6,380 bases of DNA from RGIG1959 sp964564305 (lineage in GTDB: Bacteria; Bacillota; Clostridia; Oscillospirales; Acutalibacteraceae). The position numbers and the translations under genes are program-made. Positions 4,959 through 6,380 of this stretch are shown here, piece by piece. The stretch is taken from positions 1 to 6,380 of the forward strand of contig CAZMAM010000047.1 of assembly GCA_964564305.1 (NCBI GenBank), written 5' to 3'. Below the pieces are notes generated by a model. It saw only the letters and a list, made by a program, of their open reading frames with translations. It was not told the origin of the DNA and ran no database searches. Each line of letters starts with the position of its first letter. The first letter of the stretch is position 1.

Positions 4959-4965
4959 AAGGAGG
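4959..4965 (+). promoter_or_regulatory. Ribosome binding site of the response regulator
   Basis: AAGGAGG ends 10 nt before ATG at 4976. It decides against the in-frame GTG at 4934, which would add 14 residues ahead of the usual IFCVEDD start of a receiver domain. Confidence 0.75.
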
Positions 4966-4975
4966 CAGGAAAACA

Positions 4976-5650
4976 ATGATTTTTTGTGTGGAGGATGACG
5001 CCGGAATTCGTGATTTAATGATATATACGCTCAACACGGCCGGATATGAGGCAAAAGGATTAACGGACTGGCCGGAACTTTATGAGGCGCTGAAAATGGA
5101 AATACCGCAGCTTATTATGCTGGACATTATGCTTCTCGGTGAGGACGGGATTACCATTTTGAAGCGGCTGCGCAAAGATACCGCGATAGCGGATGTACCT
5201 ATTATCATGGCAACCGCCAAGGGGACGGAATATGATAAGGTCATCGGCCTTGATTTCGGCGCGGACGATTATCTCGCCAAGCCCTTCGGCATGATGGAGA
5301 TGGTATCACGTGTGCGCGCCGTTCTTCGCCGTACCGTACAAAGAAACGCGGAAAAAATTTTGCAAGTTGGGGATCTGATGGTCAACACCGGTGAACACAC
5401 GGTTTTTGTGTGCGGCGAACGGGTACAGCTTACGTTGAAAGAATATGAGCTGCTCAAAAAATTTATGGAAAATCCCGGCCTTGTCTTTACCCGCGATCAG
5501 CTTCTCGACAGCATTTGGGGGGATGGCTACATCGGAGAGACACGGACGGTGGATGTCCATATCGGAACCCTGCGGACAAAGCTGGATGTTTGCGGAGATT
5601 ACATCGAAACGATGCGCGGCGTTGGTTACCGAATGGAAGCGCGCTTATGA
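4976..5650 (+). CDS. OmpR/PhoB-type response regulator
   Basis: A 224-residue protein of the usual length. The receiver domain (1 to about 112) has the acidic pair E6/D7 (plus D8) in MIFCVEDDAG, the phosphoacceptor D50 in LIMLDIMLLGEDG, T80 in IIMATAKG and K102 in YLAKPF, all expected positions. The C-terminal winged helix (about 125-224) shows LTLKEYELLKKFMENPGLVF, TRDQLLDSIWGDGYIGETRT, VDVHIGTLRTKL and the closing IETMRGVGYRM, the OmpR/PhoB signature. On phosphorylation it would bind DNA as a dimer and regulate transcription. ATG at 4976 with AAGGAGG is the start. The stop overlaps the kinase start as ATGA, so the two are translated together. The closest look-alikes are PhoB/PhoP-like regulators in clostridia, but the stimulus and targets are not readable, so I give no symbol. 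Confidence 0.95.
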   Translation: MIFCVEDDAGIRDLMIYTLNTAGYEAKGLTDWPELYEALKMEIPQLIMLDIMLLGEDGITILKRLRKDTAIADVPIIMATAKGTEYDKVIGLDFGADDYLAKPFGMMEMVSRVRAVLRRTVQRNAEKILQVGDLMVNTGEHTVFVCGERVQLTLKEYELLKKFMENPGLVFTRDQLLDSIWGDGYIGETRTVDVHIGTLRTKLDVCGDYIETMRGVGYRMEARL

Positions 5651-6380
5651 CAAAACGCATTTTTCGCTCTATCTGTTTGGTAGCCCTCGGCGTCTTTATA
5701 GCCTGTGTTACTTTGTTTCTGTTTGTCCTCTATGACTATTTTGGTGGGGTTCAAAAAAATGGGCTTCGGATGCAGACGGAACTTGCCGCCCATGCCGTAG
5801 CAAACGAAGGCATGAACTATTTTGACGGTCTTGATACCGCGCAATATCGTATCACATGGATCGACTCGAGTGGAAATTTCATTTACGATAACCGTTTTGA
5901 TGTAGATGAAATGGAGAATCATCTGGAACGGGAGGAAATCAGAGAGGCGCTTGAATGCAGTGAGGGAGAAAGCCCCCGTTATTCTGTTACACTGATGGAA
6001 CGCTCCCTGTACTGCGCTAAACGTCTTCCGGACGGCTCTGTGATCCGCCTTTCTGTTTCACAAAATACATTGCTGACACTGGTTTTGGGGATGTCTTGGT
6101 CAATCGGCATTATCATTGTTATCGCCATTGTGCTTTCACTCGTTCTTGCCACACGACTGTCAAAAAGAATCGTGGAACCGCTCAATCATCTCGATTTGGA
6201 GAGTCCCCTTTCAAATGGGAAATATGAAGAGTTGTCTCCGCTCTTGCACCGTCTTGACAGTCAGCAGCGGCAGATCAAACGGCAAAAAGGCGAACTGGAG
6301 AGAAAACAAAAGGAATTTGAAACCGTAACAGAGAATATGACCGAAGGCATCATTCTCCTGAACGCCCAGGGAAATGTGCT
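5647..6380 (+). CDS. PhoR-like sensor histidine kinase, N-terminal part, cut by right edge
   Basis: The frame is open from ATG at 5647 to the end (244 codons plus two bases). It starts in the ATGA overlap with the response regulator stop. Residues 8-29 (SICLVALGVFIACVTLFLFV) are TM1; about 32-143 form an extracytoplasmic sensor domain containing ELAAHAVANEGMNYFDGLDT and YRITWIDSSGNFIYDNRF, a PAS-like extracellular fold seen in clostridial PhoR-type kinases; about 146-168 are TM2 (GMSWSIGIIIVIAIVLSLVL). TRLSKRIVEPLNHLDL follows as a short HAMP-like connector, then a charged helix (about 195-226, RQIKRQKGELERKQKEFETV) and the start of a cytoplasmic PAS domain (TENMTEGIILLNAQGNV). The phosphorylatable His and the ATP-binding domain lie beyond the window. 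It should phosphorylate the adjacent regulator at D50. The signal is unknown. Confidence 0.88.
   Translation, partial: MTKRIFRSICLVALGVFIACVTLFLFVLYDYFGGVQKNGLRMQTELAAHAVANEGMNYFDGLDTAQYRITWIDSSGNFIYDNRFDVDEMENHLEREEIREALECSEGESPRYSVTLMERSLYCAKRLPDGSVIRLSVSQNTLLTLVLGMSWSIGIIIVIAIVLSLVLATRLSKRIVEPLNHLDLESPLSNGKYEELSPLLHRLDSQQRQIKRQKGELERKQKEFETVTENMTEGIILLNAQGNV

Noticed and set aside
4934..4975. GTG start adding 14 residues to the response regulator
   Set aside because: It would overlap the -10 region of the likely promoter, and AAGGAGG fits the ATG at 4976.

Overview
The window looks like a chromosome segment of a Gram-positive anaerobe of the Clostridia (Oscillospiraceae/Lachnospiraceae type). 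This rests on AAGGAGG-type ribosome binding sites, phage head genes of the kind common in gut Firmicutes prophages, and an OmpR/PhoR-type two-component pair. No 16S or other marker gene is present, so the lineage is an inference.

Region A (1 to about 2460, minus strand, read right to left) is part of a prophage head-morphogenesis block. In transcription order it holds: the 3' remnant of a portal-like gene; a 419-residue MuF-type minor head protein with a glycine/proline linker and a C-terminal toxin-like domain; a 94-residue acidic protein overlapping the toxin end by 53 nt (candidate immunity protein); a 76-residue small protein coupled to it; a 39-residue phage-type small protein missed by ordinary length cut-offs; a probable terminator; and a YjcQ-family gene running off the left edge. 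The layout fits the MuF polymorphic toxins carried by temperate phages, where a packaged head protein carries an exchangeable toxin tip and the immunity gene follows it. The toxin family itself could not be assigned.

Region B (about 2460 to 3134) is a scar. The portal gene has lost its 5' part, and the phage block meets, in the opposite orientation, the first ~100 codons of an ABC exporter membrane domain. That fragment has its own strong ribosome binding site but a frame problem, and it lacks the rest of the gene, including the ATPase. The remaining bases hold two small hairpins, a possible further coding remnant, and a well-formed promoter with an inverted repeat over its -10 box.

Region C (3135 to 6380, plus strand) is intact and ordinary: a MarR-family regulator overlapping a 12-TM-type MFS transporter (a likely self-regulated efflux unit), then a separate OmpR/PhoB-type response regulator overlapping a PhoR-like sensor kinase by ATGA. 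The kinase is cut by the right edge before its catalytic domains.
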